Assembly (NCBI RefSeq): GCF_016031625.1
Contig: NZ_JACCHP010000008.1
Coordinates: 124,001 to 188,000, forward strand
Source of the DNA: Bradyrhizobium agreste
GTDB taxonomy: Bacteria; Pseudomonadota; Alphaproteobacteria; Rhizobiales; Xanthobacteraceae
Direction of reading: 5' to 3'
Length of the DNA: 64,000 nucleotides
Shown: positions 27,389 through 36,211 of the stretch, one piece after another
Position numbering within the stretch: the stretch's first letter is position 1
How the letters are laid out: each line of letters starts with the position of its first letter
The notes under the pieces: model-generated
What the model was told of the DNA's origin: nothing
The model's input: only the letters and a program-made list of their open reading frames with translations
The model's database searches: none
Made by a program: the position numbers and the translations under genes

Positions 27389-27670
27389 ATGCGCTACGTT
27401 ATCGCTATCGGAGTGCTAACACTTCCTATCCTCGTCGGCTTTGGATCAGGCTCGACCGCCGCTTCACGGGTTCATTCGTACACCCCACCGGCCCGCCAAG
27501 ACGTTTATTGCTTGCAGGGCCGAGCCTGGGGATATCCGGGCAACTGCCAGTTCTCGACCTATAGCCAGTGCATGGCTACCGCATCCGGCACATATGCCTA
27601 TTGCGGTATCAATCCGATCTACGCCTTCGAGCGACAGGAAAGGCAATTCGGCTGGAGCGAACGTCGTTAG
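27389..27670 (+). CDS. Secreted DUF3551-type small protein
   Basis: 93 residues. A signal peptide at about 1-27 (RYVIAIGVLTLPILVGFG) is followed by a short mature protein with paired cysteines: YCLQGRAWGYPGNCQF, then QCMATASGTYAYCGINP. This is the layout of DUF3551 proteins, which are abundant in Bradyrhizobium and related genera and have no known role. ATG 27389 is preceded by GGAGGCAAGAGATCTC. A start at 27320 would disrupt the signal peptide. Confidence 0.68.
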   Translation: MRYVIAIGVLTLPILVGFGSGSTAASRVHSYTPPARQDVYCLQGRAWGYPGNCQFSTYSQCMATASGTYAYCGINPIYAFERQERQFGWSERR

Positions 27671-28187
27671 ATCAGCCAAGGACGGCGTTGGATGAACGGG
27701 CGGGCCGTCCGCGCTCTTGTTGCCGTTCGCTCGACCCCGCCTATTCTGCGCTGAATCTGTTGGGACTTTTCGTTTGATTGCGTCCAGTGCCGGGCGTGCT
27801 TGCATCTTGGACTGCAATAGCCGGACCGATCATGCGAATTCGATGTCTCCGATCTCTTCGGCAGAGCAAGTGATCTCAGATACCGGCGAATGCGATTGGA
27901 ATATTCCAGTCACCGGCCGAAGCTCCAGTCACCGGCCGAAGCCGCAGTATTTGGTGCAGGTCGCTATGCCGTTGCCGCCGTACGGCCGTGGCGATTGAAT
28001 GACCTTCTGCGCGGCGAGGAAATGATCAGCTTGCACCCACACAGCAACAAGCGACGCGTTCGCCGCAAAACAGAAGGAAGCTGATTTTCTCCGCGTGGCG
28101 AAAAATAGTTCGTCTTGGACTCGCATGGTCGAACAATCTCTGAGACGATTGACCATCAGGCGATGGTCCCACTCAGGAGCACGGACA
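27671..28187. other. No supported gene; holds a 19-base tandem duplication
   Basis: Open frames are short and overlapping. The only structure noted is the duplication at 27906-27943. Confidence 0.35.
27906..27943. repeat. Tandem duplication, two 19-base units
   Basis: CCAGTCACCGGCCGAAGCT is repeated immediately, with one change (final T to C). Likely a replication slippage product in decayed DNA. Confidence 0.8.
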
Positions 28188-28376
28188 ATGCGCAACTACG
28201 TCTTCGACAGCGTTACGCATTCGATTCCGAGCAGGCTTGTCGACCGGTTTGTGTTCGTGTTGTTCCTGAGCGGCGTCTTAATTGACAGGGACGATCTGGC
28301 AGAGATCGCTCTAGCTCCTCGAAATCAACAACGCAAACGCTGGCTGAACAGCAGTGTCGGCGCCCGCTCGTCTTGA
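28188..28376 (+). CDS. Possible small hypothetical protein
   Basis: 62 residues from ATG 28188 (MRNYVFDSVTHSIPSRLVDR) with one hydrophobic patch FVFVLFLSGVLI. AGGAG lies 8 bases upstream. No family recognised. Confidence 0.35.
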   Translation: MRNYVFDSVTHSIPSRLVDRFVFVLFLSGVLIDRDDLAEIALAPRNQQRKRWLNSSVGARSS

Positions 28377-28454
28377 GCAGCGTGGTCGCATGGTGCTGCG
28401 CGCTCATGCCGCACCTACCTCGCAGTAAGTGTCATTCTCAAGGGACAAACCAGG

Positions 28455-29092
28455 ATGTCTGTAAACAACGAACCGATCAAATTCGCCTACTGGGTGCCGA
28501 ACGTATCCGGCCGCCTCGTGATTTCTTCGATCGAGCAGCGTACCAGCTGGGACATCGACTACGACCGGAAACTTGCTCAGATCGCCGAAAAGGCGGGCTT
28601 CGACTACGCACTCAGTCAGATCCGGTTCACGGCGGGTTACGGAGCCGACAAGCAGCATGAGCCGGTCAGCTTCTCGCATGCGCTGCTGGCTGTGACTGAA
28701 AAGCTCAAGGTGATCGCCGCTCTCCTCCCCGGGCCATGGAATCCGGCCGTAGCAGCGAAGCAGATTGCGACGATCAGCCAGCTTACCAACGCGCGCGTTG
28801 CGGTGAATATTGTATCCGGCTGGTTCCGGGGTGAATTCCACGCAATCGGAGAGCCCTGGCTTGATGACGATGAGCGCTACCGGCGTTCGGAGGAGTTCAT
28901 CAATGCTCTGCGCGGGATTTGGACGGAAGAGAGCTTCACACTCAAAGGGGGACTTCTATCGGTTCAACGAGTACTCGCTGAAGCCGAAACCGCTCGATCC
29001 TCTGCCCGAGATCTTCCAGGGCGGCTCTTCGCGCGCCGCCCGCGACATGGCCGCTCGCGTGTCCGACTGGTACTTCACGAACGGGAACTCTC
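28455..29092 (+). pseudogene. sfnG: Broken flavin-dependent monooxygenase, SfnG-like (dimethyl sulfone monooxygenase)
   Basis: Luciferase-like FMNH2-dependent monooxygenase. The first 165 residues are well conserved for the SfnG/alkanesulfonate monooxygenase group (FAYWVPNVSGRLVISSIEQR, VAVNIVSGWFRGEFHAIGEP). Near 28950 the reading frame shifts, and the similarity goes on in another frame (FYRFNEYSLKPKPLDPLPEI, DMAARVSDWYF). It then stops abruptly near 29092, where a reversed marR fragment begins. About a third of the protein is lost, so it is non-functional. Confidence 0.72.
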
Positions 29093-29328
29093 ATCAGCTT
29101 CGCGACAGCGTTGACGGGAACACCATCATCTTCTTCCAGTTCCGTCAGCGCCATCAAGATCATCATTTGCGGGCCTGTAATGCGAAGCGCATTCGCCTGG
29201 TAGGACCGAAGATCGTCGAGACATATGTCGATAGATCTGATCTCCCATGTGAAGCGCCTCAGTAGATCCTGACTCACGCGCTGCTCCTTCCGGAGGCGTG
29301 TTGCTAATCCAGGCGGCTTCGGTGGCAT
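29092..29328 (-). pseudogene. Truncated MarR-family regulator
   Basis: The reverse frame from ATG 29328 reads like the N-terminal half of a MarR regulator: dimerisation helix DLLRRFTWEIRSIDICLDDL, then the start of the winged helix (ALRITGPQMMILMALTELEE, VNAVAKLMRV). At about 29092 it runs into the sfnG fragment on the other strand. The recognition helix and wing are missing, so it cannot be active. Confidence 0.5.
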
Positions 29329-29789
29329 CTGATCTCAGGAGCTCCATCCTCGAAACGATTGGCTGCTGGCTGACCTCAAAAAACGGGACCGATTTTCGCT
29401 GATCGCTTCGACGTCCCCGGCGCGCGATCTAAGATCAATCGCCGCACTCAGACGAGTTCGTTCCGTTTCGATATCTAAGAGGAGGAGCCCCGGTCCAGCT
29501 TCGAGTGTACCACGTAACTTCACCTAATCATTCGTCAAATACTTGAAAATGTCCGCAGGATTTCCGTGGATCGCGCCTCTCGTGCGCGGTTATTCCGCAG
29601 ACATCTTCTATCTGATATCGCGAATCGCAGGCATCCAGTTCGAGTTCGGATAGGGCGCAGGAGCAGCCGATTCACCGTGTCCACCAACGCCAGTATCAAA
29701 CCCACTGTTTTCTCAGCCTGCTAGGATTGCAGGCATCCTCTCGCAGTGATTTGGTCCTCTCGGAGCGATGTCCGCCTCGACGAGGCAAG
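29329..29789. other. No supported gene
   Basis: A 62-codon reverse frame at 29335-29523 (helical piece DIETERTRLSAAIDLRSR) may be a remnant, but I do not recognise it. Nothing else seen. Confidence 0.3.
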
Positions 29790-29987
29790 TCATTCTATAC
29801 GGAGATTTTCTGCCAACACTTTACCCGAGTTGTCCGTCTTGGGCTCGAAGCTGATCTGGGCCCCTCAGCACGGTGTAGTCCGCCTTCTCGACTGCCCTAA
29901 TGTGCCCAAATACGTCGGGTTCGCCATCAACCGGCCTGATAAAGCCATAGCCCTTTGTCGCATTAACCACTTCACAATGAAGGACAT
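29790..29987 (-). pseudogene. Cold-shock protein (CspA family) with two frameshifts
   Basis: Three frames together rebuild a complete cold-shock domain: SFIVKW, then NATKGYGFIRPVDGEPDVFG and HIRAVEKADYTVL, then GAQISFEPKTDNSGKV to LAENLRIE and a stop. One base is missing after VKW, where the RNA-binding phenylalanine codon should be, and a second shift occurs near 29875. Both make the product non-functional unless they are sequence errors. Confidence 0.65.
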
Positions 29988-30050
29988 CTCCATTCAAACG
30001 AGGGCGTTCTAAGCATGATTGCTGAGGCATCAAGGTCTTGCGGGGAGGCT

Positions 30051-30515
30051 CTATGAAATGTTGCCGGCCCCCGATATGCAGTCACATCGTCGCCGGCCGT
30101 GAGCTAAAGGGCTAGGGGTGGACCGGCCATCGCGCGTCCTCAGGCGCTTACGTCGACGACGCCTACGACTGGCGCTGTGATCTTGTCGGCCCGGGCCAGC
30201 GCGGGTACTTGGGAGAGGTTTCTCATCCGTGCCTTCGAGCGCTGGCTCCTGAGAGGTCGGTCGGCCCTTCTGTTCCAGCAAAGCAAGAAAGGCTCGGCCT
30301 TTTTCCGTTATGATCCAGTGTCCGGGTTCTCGCGCAACCAGCCCTTGTCCGAAAATGTTAAGATCCGGTGCTCGCTCTGCCAATCGCTTGATACGAGCCG
30401 TCCACTCCGGACCGCTGGTGTAGAACACCGCCAAGTAGTCCTTCAGGACGACGAGACTCGCACGGCCTTCCGGTTGGCCGGCGAGAATTTTAAGTATCGA
30501 GACCTGAAAACTCAA
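30051..30515 (-). CDS. Small winged-helix-like protein with Arg-rich tail
   Basis: 154 residues from TTG 30515. Residues 1-85 look like a compact winged-helix fold (FQVSILKILAGQPEGRASLV, EWTARIKRLAERAPDL, VAREPGHWIITEKGRAFLAL). The rest is rich in Ser, Pro and Arg with a run of six arginines, likely disordered. I recall similar proteins in Bradyrhizobium with no assigned role. DNA binding is possible. A truncated relative lies at 24149. Confidence 0.5.
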   Translation of the reverse strand: MSFQVSILKILAGQPEGRASLVVLKDYLAVFYTSGPEWTARIKRLAERAPDLNIFGQGLVAREPGHWIITEKGRAFLALLEQKGRPTSQEPALEGTDEKPLPSTRAGPGRQDHSASRRRRRRKRLRTRDGRSTPSPLAHGRRRCDCISGAGNIS

Positions 30516-30849
30516 TTTCTAACCAAACGCGATAGAACGAACGCCGCACATCTTAGCGGCACCTGTCGGACCCCGCGCTGGACTTCAAAACAAGAACCTG
30601 AAAACAAATGCTGGTGAGCGGATCATCCAGCAAATTTGGATGAAGCTTAGACTGTCCTGTCTGATCTGGGGAGGCACTTTTGATGCAATTCTCGGCCCTT
30701 CCTGGATGGCCTGCAGGCTGTCGAGCATCGAACCTGACTGATCGTGGACAGCCCAGAGCCTTGCGAAACGAACTTGCGCGTCTCACGTCAGGTGAAACTC
30801 GCGAGCGCGAGTTTTCGATCTAAGGTCTATGTCGCAAGAAAGCTGAAGA
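30516..30849. other. No supported gene
   Basis: Only short overlapping frames between the winged-helix gene and the avidin gene. Confidence 0.35.
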
Positions 30850-31242
30850 CTACCATACGCGCGTAAATGTATCGGCGCCCTTCAGCTTGCTGGGCTTGCC
30901 GTTCTTATCAACGTAGAACAGCGTCCATGATGTTGGCATTTGAGGACCGTTAATCTTTCCAACCCACCGGGTGAAAGAATTGCACTGACCAAAAGTAACA
31001 ACAAAATATAGTCCGGTTGGACGGACGGATCCCGATGCGGGATAAGGGATACCTTGGCAGGCAAACCCTTGAGCATGGTTTGTGAAGGTCCCTTGTATGG
31101 CGCCGCCATTGGCGGACCAAACAAACAATTCCGAGCCCCGTTCATTCTTCCAGTATGAGGGAGCAGGAAGCCCCTGCGCCCAGGCCTGACCGACGGCCAA
31201 GAAAAACTGAGCGATCAACAAAAATGCCAGAAGTCTCTTCAT
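30850..31242 (-). CDS. Secreted avidin-family biotin-binding protein (bradavidin II-like)
   Basis: 130 residues. A signal peptide at 1-22 (MKRLLAFLLIAQFF, cleavage after AWA) exports it. The mature part follows the avidin barrel: an early tryptophan (SYWKNERGSEL), strand GAIQGTFTNHAQG, FACQGIPYP, VVTFGQCNSFTRWVGKI, TSWTLFYVDKNGK and the closing GADTFTRVW. The tryptophans in TRWVG and TSWTL match biotin-pocket positions of avidins. Bradavidin II of B. japonicum is the nearest relative I know. It probably binds biotin tightly outside the cytoplasm. The longer frame to 31302 lacks a signal at its start, so I use ATG 31242. Confidence 0.85.
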   Translation of the reverse strand: MKRLLAFLLIAQFFLAVGQAWAQGLPAPSYWKNERGSELFVWSANGGAIQGTFTNHAQGFACQGIPYPASGSVRPTGLYFVVTFGQCNSFTRWVGKINGPQMPTSWTLFYVDKNGKPSKLKGADTFTRVW

Positions 31243-31565
31243 ATTGAAGCCCCAAAAGTGTTCGCGCCTAAAGTAGCAATTTGCATCGCCAGTCTGATAC
31301 AATCTCAGTAACGTTCGCTGCTCTTATCTCGCGTTCAGCGATGGATTACGGCGCATATGCACTAGTTCGTGCTGGATCTCGACGTCGCTCCAGCTCCACG
31401 GCTCTGCATCCGCAAGCCAGTCCGCCCAGCGGCCGAACTCCGAGCCATGATTGATTGGTTAGCTGCCCGTCAAAGTCTGGTCTCTAGAGGCAACGCTATT
31501 GTTGATAGCAGGGCCCGACTTTTGGCTGAGATTGTGCTCAGCATCCTGCCTCGCCCGCAGGTCTT
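31243..31565. other. No supported gene
   Basis: Holds the upstream region of the avidin gene and possibly the lost N-terminal part of the pseudogene that begins near 31566. Confidence 0.35.
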
Positions 31566-31820
31566 GACATCGGTGCGCTGCAGGCCAAGTTGAAACGGAT
31601 GCCGGACCAGATCGAGGCGCTCACTGCGAAGATCGAATCCTTGCAGAATGTACCCGTCCCTGCCTCTGTTCTCCCGGCTCCTTCTCCGCCGGCCGCCCAT
31701 CCTGTTTTGAGGCCAGCCAACAGAGAGGTCTAACCCTCAAAATCTGAAGGGCCGACCTCGGCCGGGGGCGCCCCCCTGATTTCGCAACCAGGCCCGACCA
31801 GCGTAGCGGCTTTGTCGTGA
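31566..31820 (+). pseudogene. Decayed C-terminal copy of the coiled-coil membrane protein at 10779
   Basis: The frame reads DIGALQAKLKRMPDQIEALT, ESLQNVPVPASVLPAP and, after a TAA stop, PSKSEGPTSAGGAPL. The matching pieces in the intact protein are VGAQQAELKRILDQIATLT, EELQNAAPVASPAPAA and PSKPQGPVSVGGAPL. The transmembrane half is missing and a stop interrupts the rest. Confidence 0.65.
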
Positions 31821-32093
31821 ACGGGTTTCTTGTTGCAGCGCTCTCGGCCGTTCTCGCCATGGCGCGTTTGATGGTTCTGTGCGTCCAAAGCACACACGAA
31901 GAAGATATGCAGATTCAACATCGTTATTGATGCGCTATTCTCAGTCGGTGATCGTATACGTCCGGCGATTGACGCTTTCTGTGTAATTTGCAGCAGATGA
32001 GAGGCGCGGGGTCTCGATGACGGTCCGGATCGTCTTGAGAATAGCGTGGGAGATGCCTGCCTCTTCCAGCTCCATCAGGAGGCTGTCTGCCCG

Positions 32094-32408
32094 TCAGTCG
32101 TCCAAAGCTTCGAAGAAATGTTCGAGCTGCCTAAGAGGTGCTTCGTTCCCATGCACTAGCATTACTCTTGCAATTTTGTGCCTGAGATGGGCTTTGCGCG
32201 CGTTGGCTTGATGAGCCCTGAGCCAAGACGACCATGCGAGGATGTGGGCGTGCGAGATGCGCGGCTGGGCAAGCTTCATGGCGATGCGGCGGATTTCCTG
32301 GATCGACCAGCGGATCAAGAACGATGCTTCGGTCGAGACCGCGGTCGCGTGTTTTGAGCAACGGCCCGGTGTTGGCCCGATGATGGCCAGCATGGCGAAG
32401 ACCAGCAT
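32094..32408 (-). mobile_element. Possible transposase C-terminal remnant (IS701/IS4-like)
   Basis: The reverse frame carries SIQEIRRIAMKLAQPRISHA followed by HILAWSSWLRAHQANARKAH. This resembles the C-terminal signature of some transposases with a WS-x-WRR-x-HQA pattern. No catalytic residues or terminal repeats are seen, so it can only be a fragment. Confidence 0.4.
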
Positions 32409-32692
32409 GACGCCGCTTGACTGAGGATCTCCAAGCCAAGGCCGGACGGCGCCGTCTTCTTTGCTCGACGAGTTCCCGGCGCTCGGCTGTTCTACCTAAG
32501 ACGCGCGGCTTGTTTCAAAATCCACCGATCTTGTTGCGAAGATAACATAGCGATCGAAAAACCGCAGGGAATGCGCATTGCGTCCGCTGGCCTAGATCCT
32601 GCACACCACAAGCGCCGTGGAAGCGGAGCCAACAACGTCGGCTATTCGGCCTTCGTTGCAAGTTGGCGCGCGTCATGTGTTCGTGAGGTGAA

Positions 32693-34408
32693 ATGCGATC
32701 TGAACTTCTTTTCTGCGGGCTCACAACAGCTGCGCTCGTTGCAGGCGGTGCCGTCAATTCGGCCAGTCTTAAGCCGGCAGTAAAGGTGCCACCCGCCGTC
32801 TGGAACTGGACCGGCGGGTACATCGGCGGGCACGTCGGCGGGGGCTACGGGCTGACATCATTCAGTGATCCCTATGGTCCGTCACTCTATGGGGACGTTG
32901 TCGACACCCCCGTGTTCCTGGCGGGAGGTCAGATCGGCTACAACTGGCAGAGGGAGCGCTGGGTTTTTGGCGTTGAATTGGATGCTAGTGGCGCTGTCTC
33001 GGACGGTAAAAACACCTGTCTTGCCGTTTCCAACTTTGTGGTGAGCGCGAACTGCAACGCCAGTCCAAACGTCTTTGCCACCGGGACGGGTCGCCTGGGG
33101 TATGCGTTTGGACCGCAGGGCCGCACGCTGGCTTATCTCAAAGGGGGCGTGGCCTGGCAGCACAATCGCGGCGATGTCACCAACAACAACGAATTCGATG
33201 GCCGGGCGCAACAGAATGCCACTCATTTCGACTATGGTCGTGTCGGTGGCACAATCGGGGTGGGCGTCGAGCAAGCGCTCACGCCGGCCTGGTCCCTGAC
33301 ACTTGAATACGACTATTTAAGGTTCGGCGGAGCAAACGTGGCGACCCCTCCGACCCTCCGGTATCCGCCGTTGGCAACGGTCCCAGCCAACATCACTAGC
33401 CTATCCAGCAGCTACCACGTCGGAAAGCTTGGTCTGAACTACCATTTTGACGCCGCCCTATGGACACCGGCATGGTCAGATGCGCCGCTATACCCGGCAA
33501 AGCCGACGGTCAGCGCCTCGCCGATTGCCCTCGCTGATGGGTGGTCGCTGGAAAGCGGCACACGGCTGTGGTTAAGCCGAGGAAGGTATCAATGGGACCA
33601 CGGGAACAGTGATCTCGTATCAAGACTCTCCTATCATGGGCTGGATGGGATTTCCGGTGAGTTGTTCGAACGTGTGGACAGCCCCTGGGGGATCTTCCTG
33701 AAGGGCAATATCGGGATCGGGCGCTTCAACACTGGAAATATGAACGATGAAGATTGGGGCCTAAGCCCTCCGTACGTGAGCGCCCCCATCGCCTACGTCA
33801 ACACGATATCGGGTCAGGCCAACGGAAGGTTCACCTACTACACCGCCGATGCCGGCTACAATTTCCTCCGCGGCAGCACCTACAAGGTCGGTGGGTTTAT
33901 GGGCTGGAGCTACTACGGCCAGAAGTCCGACTCGATAGGCTGCGTTCAGATCGCCGCCCCCAAGTCTGATCCATGCCTTGCGCCGGGCGATAGAAGGATC
34001 ATCGGCAGCCAAGACACTGACTGGAATGCGCTGCGCATCGGCCTCAGCGCTGAGACCAATTTGCTCGATCGTTGGCGCGTGAGTGCCGATTTTGCTTACC
34101 TGCCGTGGACGGATTTCCACGGGCGCGACAACCATCTGCTACGCCAATTCACGACGTTCGATGATCAACGCGGGAGTGGTGGCGGTGGTGTGCAGGTCGA
34201 GGCAATCCTATCCTACTTCATCAGTAAGAACTTCAGCGTCGGCGTCGGTGGCCGCTATTGGGCCATGTGGACCCCAAATGAGCGTAAAGGACACGCCACG
34301 CAAGCCTCGGACGCGGACGACGCCCCCGTTACCAAAGGGCCCTTTGCTGCGGACCATCGCATGGAACGATGGGGCACGTTCCTGCAGGCCTCCTACAAGT
34401 TTGACTAA
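32693..34408 (+). CDS. Outer-membrane two-barrel protein: Omp25-like N-terminus fused to omptin-like protease domain
   Basis: 571 residues. A signal peptide at about 1-24 is followed by an Omp25/OMP_b-brl type barrel at about 35-260 (WTGGYIGGHVGGGYG, GRLGYAFGPQGRTLAYLKGG, LEYDYLRFG, ending LGLNYHF). The second part, about 285-571, fits a ten-strand omptin barrel. It carries D352 and D354 in NDEDW, and D479 and H481 in RDNH. In OmpT the catalytic residues are D83/D85 and D210/H212. The spacing between the pairs is 127 residues in both. The product should sit in the outer membrane with a surface protease site. It ends in KFD, not a plain aromatic. No operon partners. ATG follows GTGAGGTG. Confidence 0.78.
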   Translation: MRSELLFCGLTTAALVAGGAVNSASLKPAVKVPPAVWNWTGGYIGGHVGGGYGLTSFSDPYGPSLYGDVVDTPVFLAGGQIGYNWQRERWVFGVELDASGAVSDGKNTCLAVSNFVVSANCNASPNVFATGTGRLGYAFGPQGRTLAYLKGGVAWQHNRGDVTNNNEFDGRAQQNATHFDYGRVGGTIGVGVEQALTPAWSLTLEYDYLRFGGANVATPPTLRYPPLATVPANITSLSSSYHVGKLGLNYHFDAALWTPAWSDAPLYPAKPTVSASPIALADGWSLESGTRLWLSRGRYQWDHGNSDLVSRLSYHGLDGISGELFERVDSPWGIFLKGNIGIGRFNTGNMNDEDWGLSPPYVSAPIAYVNTISGQANGRFTYYTADAGYNFLRGSTYKVGGFMGWSYYGQKSDSIGCVQIAAPKSDPCLAPGDRRIIGSQDTDWNALRIGLSAETNLLDRWRVSADFAYLPWTDFHGRDNHLLRQFTTFDDQRGSGGGGVQVEAILSYFISKNFSVGVGGRYWAMWTPNERKGHATQASDADDAPVTKGPFAADHRMERWGTFLQASYKFD

Positions 34409-35204
34409 AACTGCCTGCTCCTCGTTCTAAGCTTGGCACGGCCGAGATTACACAATGATGATGGCGCCGCGCTCTTGCCTAGGCTGGAATTAAGCGAAGG
34501 ACCGGGACTAAAGCTGCAAGCTTTTGGGCCGTTCAAGCCCGAAAGCTTGCATCGACGCATCAAAGGTGAAGGCCAGGGCGCCGCGGAGCTGGTGCAACGT
34601 TCGATCTTCGATGTCAGCGCCGTCATCCCGCCCACGGCAAGCGCGCGGTCGGAGCTTTGATTTGCGCGCTTTGTTGTCGTTTGCGGCGGGCGGGTTGTCG
34701 TTATCAACTTGCAGCTTAGCGATGACGTCGTGATCGGTAGGGACACGGTCTCCGGACCGATGTCAATCGTTTGCATTGACCACTTGCATTGGCGATAAAT
34801 TCCTATTGTGGAGATTTGTCGTGAGAGGCTCGATCAGCACGCCTTCGATAAAGCAAGTATTTTTTCTCTGCTCTACCCTTGACTCCTACGACGGCTGAAT
34901 ACTTGTTAAACTACTATTTCCGGCTCTTTCTATCCATCCCCGTCGCCAATCGCTTGCGCGATTTGCTTTTGGAGACGATCGTGGCGGGCACTTCACTTCA
35001 TTCGGAAGTGTTCTCGCGTGGCGCGCGCGTGCTGCGCACCGCGCTTGATCCGGCAATCGCGACTTTGGGGACCCCGAGATCGTCGAGGTGATGCTCAACC
35101 CCCATGTGTGAGTTGACGCCATTCACATCGATTGGAGCAAGCTTTGTCCCTGAGCGAGGCGCCCGTTGGCTGCTCTTTCGCCTGGCGAAGTGGTGTGAAG
35201 AATT
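34409..35204. other. About 0.8 kb with no supported gene
   Basis: A reverse open frame without a start at about 34500-34770 reads DDVIAKLQVDNDNPPAANDN and later DIEDRTLHQLRGALAF. It might be a gene remnant but matches nothing I know. The rest shows no motif. Confidence 0.3.
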
Positions 35205-36101
35205 TCAGCGCGGGGAGATAGCATTTTCGCTATCGAGTTGCGCCACGAGCCAATCTGCAAAGGCTCGTACCGCAGATCTCTGTCGGCTGGCCCGTGGGTA
35301 GATCAGGCGATGGCCGACGTAGCGGATATCCTTGGCGCGTCCTGTCAGCGGCGCAACCAGGCGCCCGCTCGCCAGTTCGCGTTCGGCCAGAAGCGTTGAT
35401 TCCAGCGCGACTCCCAGACCTTCCGCCGCTGTCGCGATCGCGAGAAAGCTACGATCGAACCTCATGCCGTGGAGTGCAGGGGCCTCCATTCCATTGGCCG
35501 TGAACCATTGGTGCCACTGAACCTGCTTCACGTCGGAGCGGATCAGCGTCTGATCGAGGAGATCGGCAGGCTTCCGGATCGATTTTGCGAGGGCAGGTGA
35601 GCAGAGCGGGGTGACTGTCTCCTCCGGGAGAGGAATAATTTCGACACCTTCAGCACGCGGCGGACCATAGACAATGTCGATATCAAAGTCATCATTGCTG
35701 AAGCGCGCGTATTCCGTGTTTGCAGCCAGTCGAACCTCGAGCTTCGGATAAGCAGCGAGAAACTGTGCAAGCCGTGGTGCCAGCCATTGCGCGGCAAAGC
35801 TGGGTGCGGAGTGGACGCGCACCAATTGCGGTCCGCGCGCGGCGACTTCCTCGAGGCCACGGCGGAGCTGATCGAATGCCGCTCCCGTGTGTCGCATCAG
35901 GTTTTCGCCGGCTGGCGTGAGCCGCACCGATCGCGCGCTGCGCTCGAATAGAACGGTCCGAAGCGTGTCCTCCAGTTTGCGGATGGCATGACTGACCGCA
36001 CTCGGTGTCAGGTGAAGCTCATTCGCCGCATCGCGAAACGATCCGGTGCGGGCGGCGGCTTCAAAGGCGCGAATTGCCGATATCGGGACGTTTGATAGCA
36101 T
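35205..36101 (-). CDS. LysR-family transcriptional regulator (GcvA-like)
   Basis: 298 residues. The N-terminal winged helix-turn-helix is at about 5-65 (AIRAFEAAARTGSFRDAANE, HLTPSAVSHAIRKLEDTL), followed by a linker helix and a two-lobe effector domain. It is transcribed away from the SDR-transketolase-TRAP genes, with a 110-base shared gap that contains a T-N11-A palindrome at 36110. It very likely activates those genes in response to their substrate (inference). Confidence 0.92.
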   Translation of the reverse strand: MLSNVPISAIRAFEAAARTGSFRDAANELHLTPSAVSHAIRKLEDTLRTVLFERSARSVRLTPAGENLMRHTGAAFDQLRRGLEEVAARGPQLVRVHSAPSFAAQWLAPRLAQFLAAYPKLEVRLAANTEYARFSNDDFDIDIVYGPPRAEGVEIIPLPEETVTPLCSPALAKSIRKPADLLDQTLIRSDVKQVQWHQWFTANGMEAPALHGMRFDRSFLAIATAAEGLGVALESTLLAERELASGRLVAPLTGRAKDIRYVGHRLIYPRASRQRSAVRAFADWLVAQLDSENAISPR

Positions 36102-36109
36102 GCCATAAG

Positions 36110-36122
36110 TGAACCAGATTCA
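36110..36122. promoter_or_regulatory. Candidate LysR-type binding box
   Basis: TGAACCAGATTCA is an imperfect palindrome of the T-N11-A type with TGAA/TTCA arms. It lies 9 bases upstream of the lysR start, in the divergent promoter region. Confidence 0.4.
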
Positions 36123-36211
36123 TCCATCCGTGACAACTGTGCGTTTGTCTGTTGCCCGTCCGCAGTGCATTCCTAGGCTTGCCAAGGAAAAACAATTTGC
36201 GGGAGGAATTG

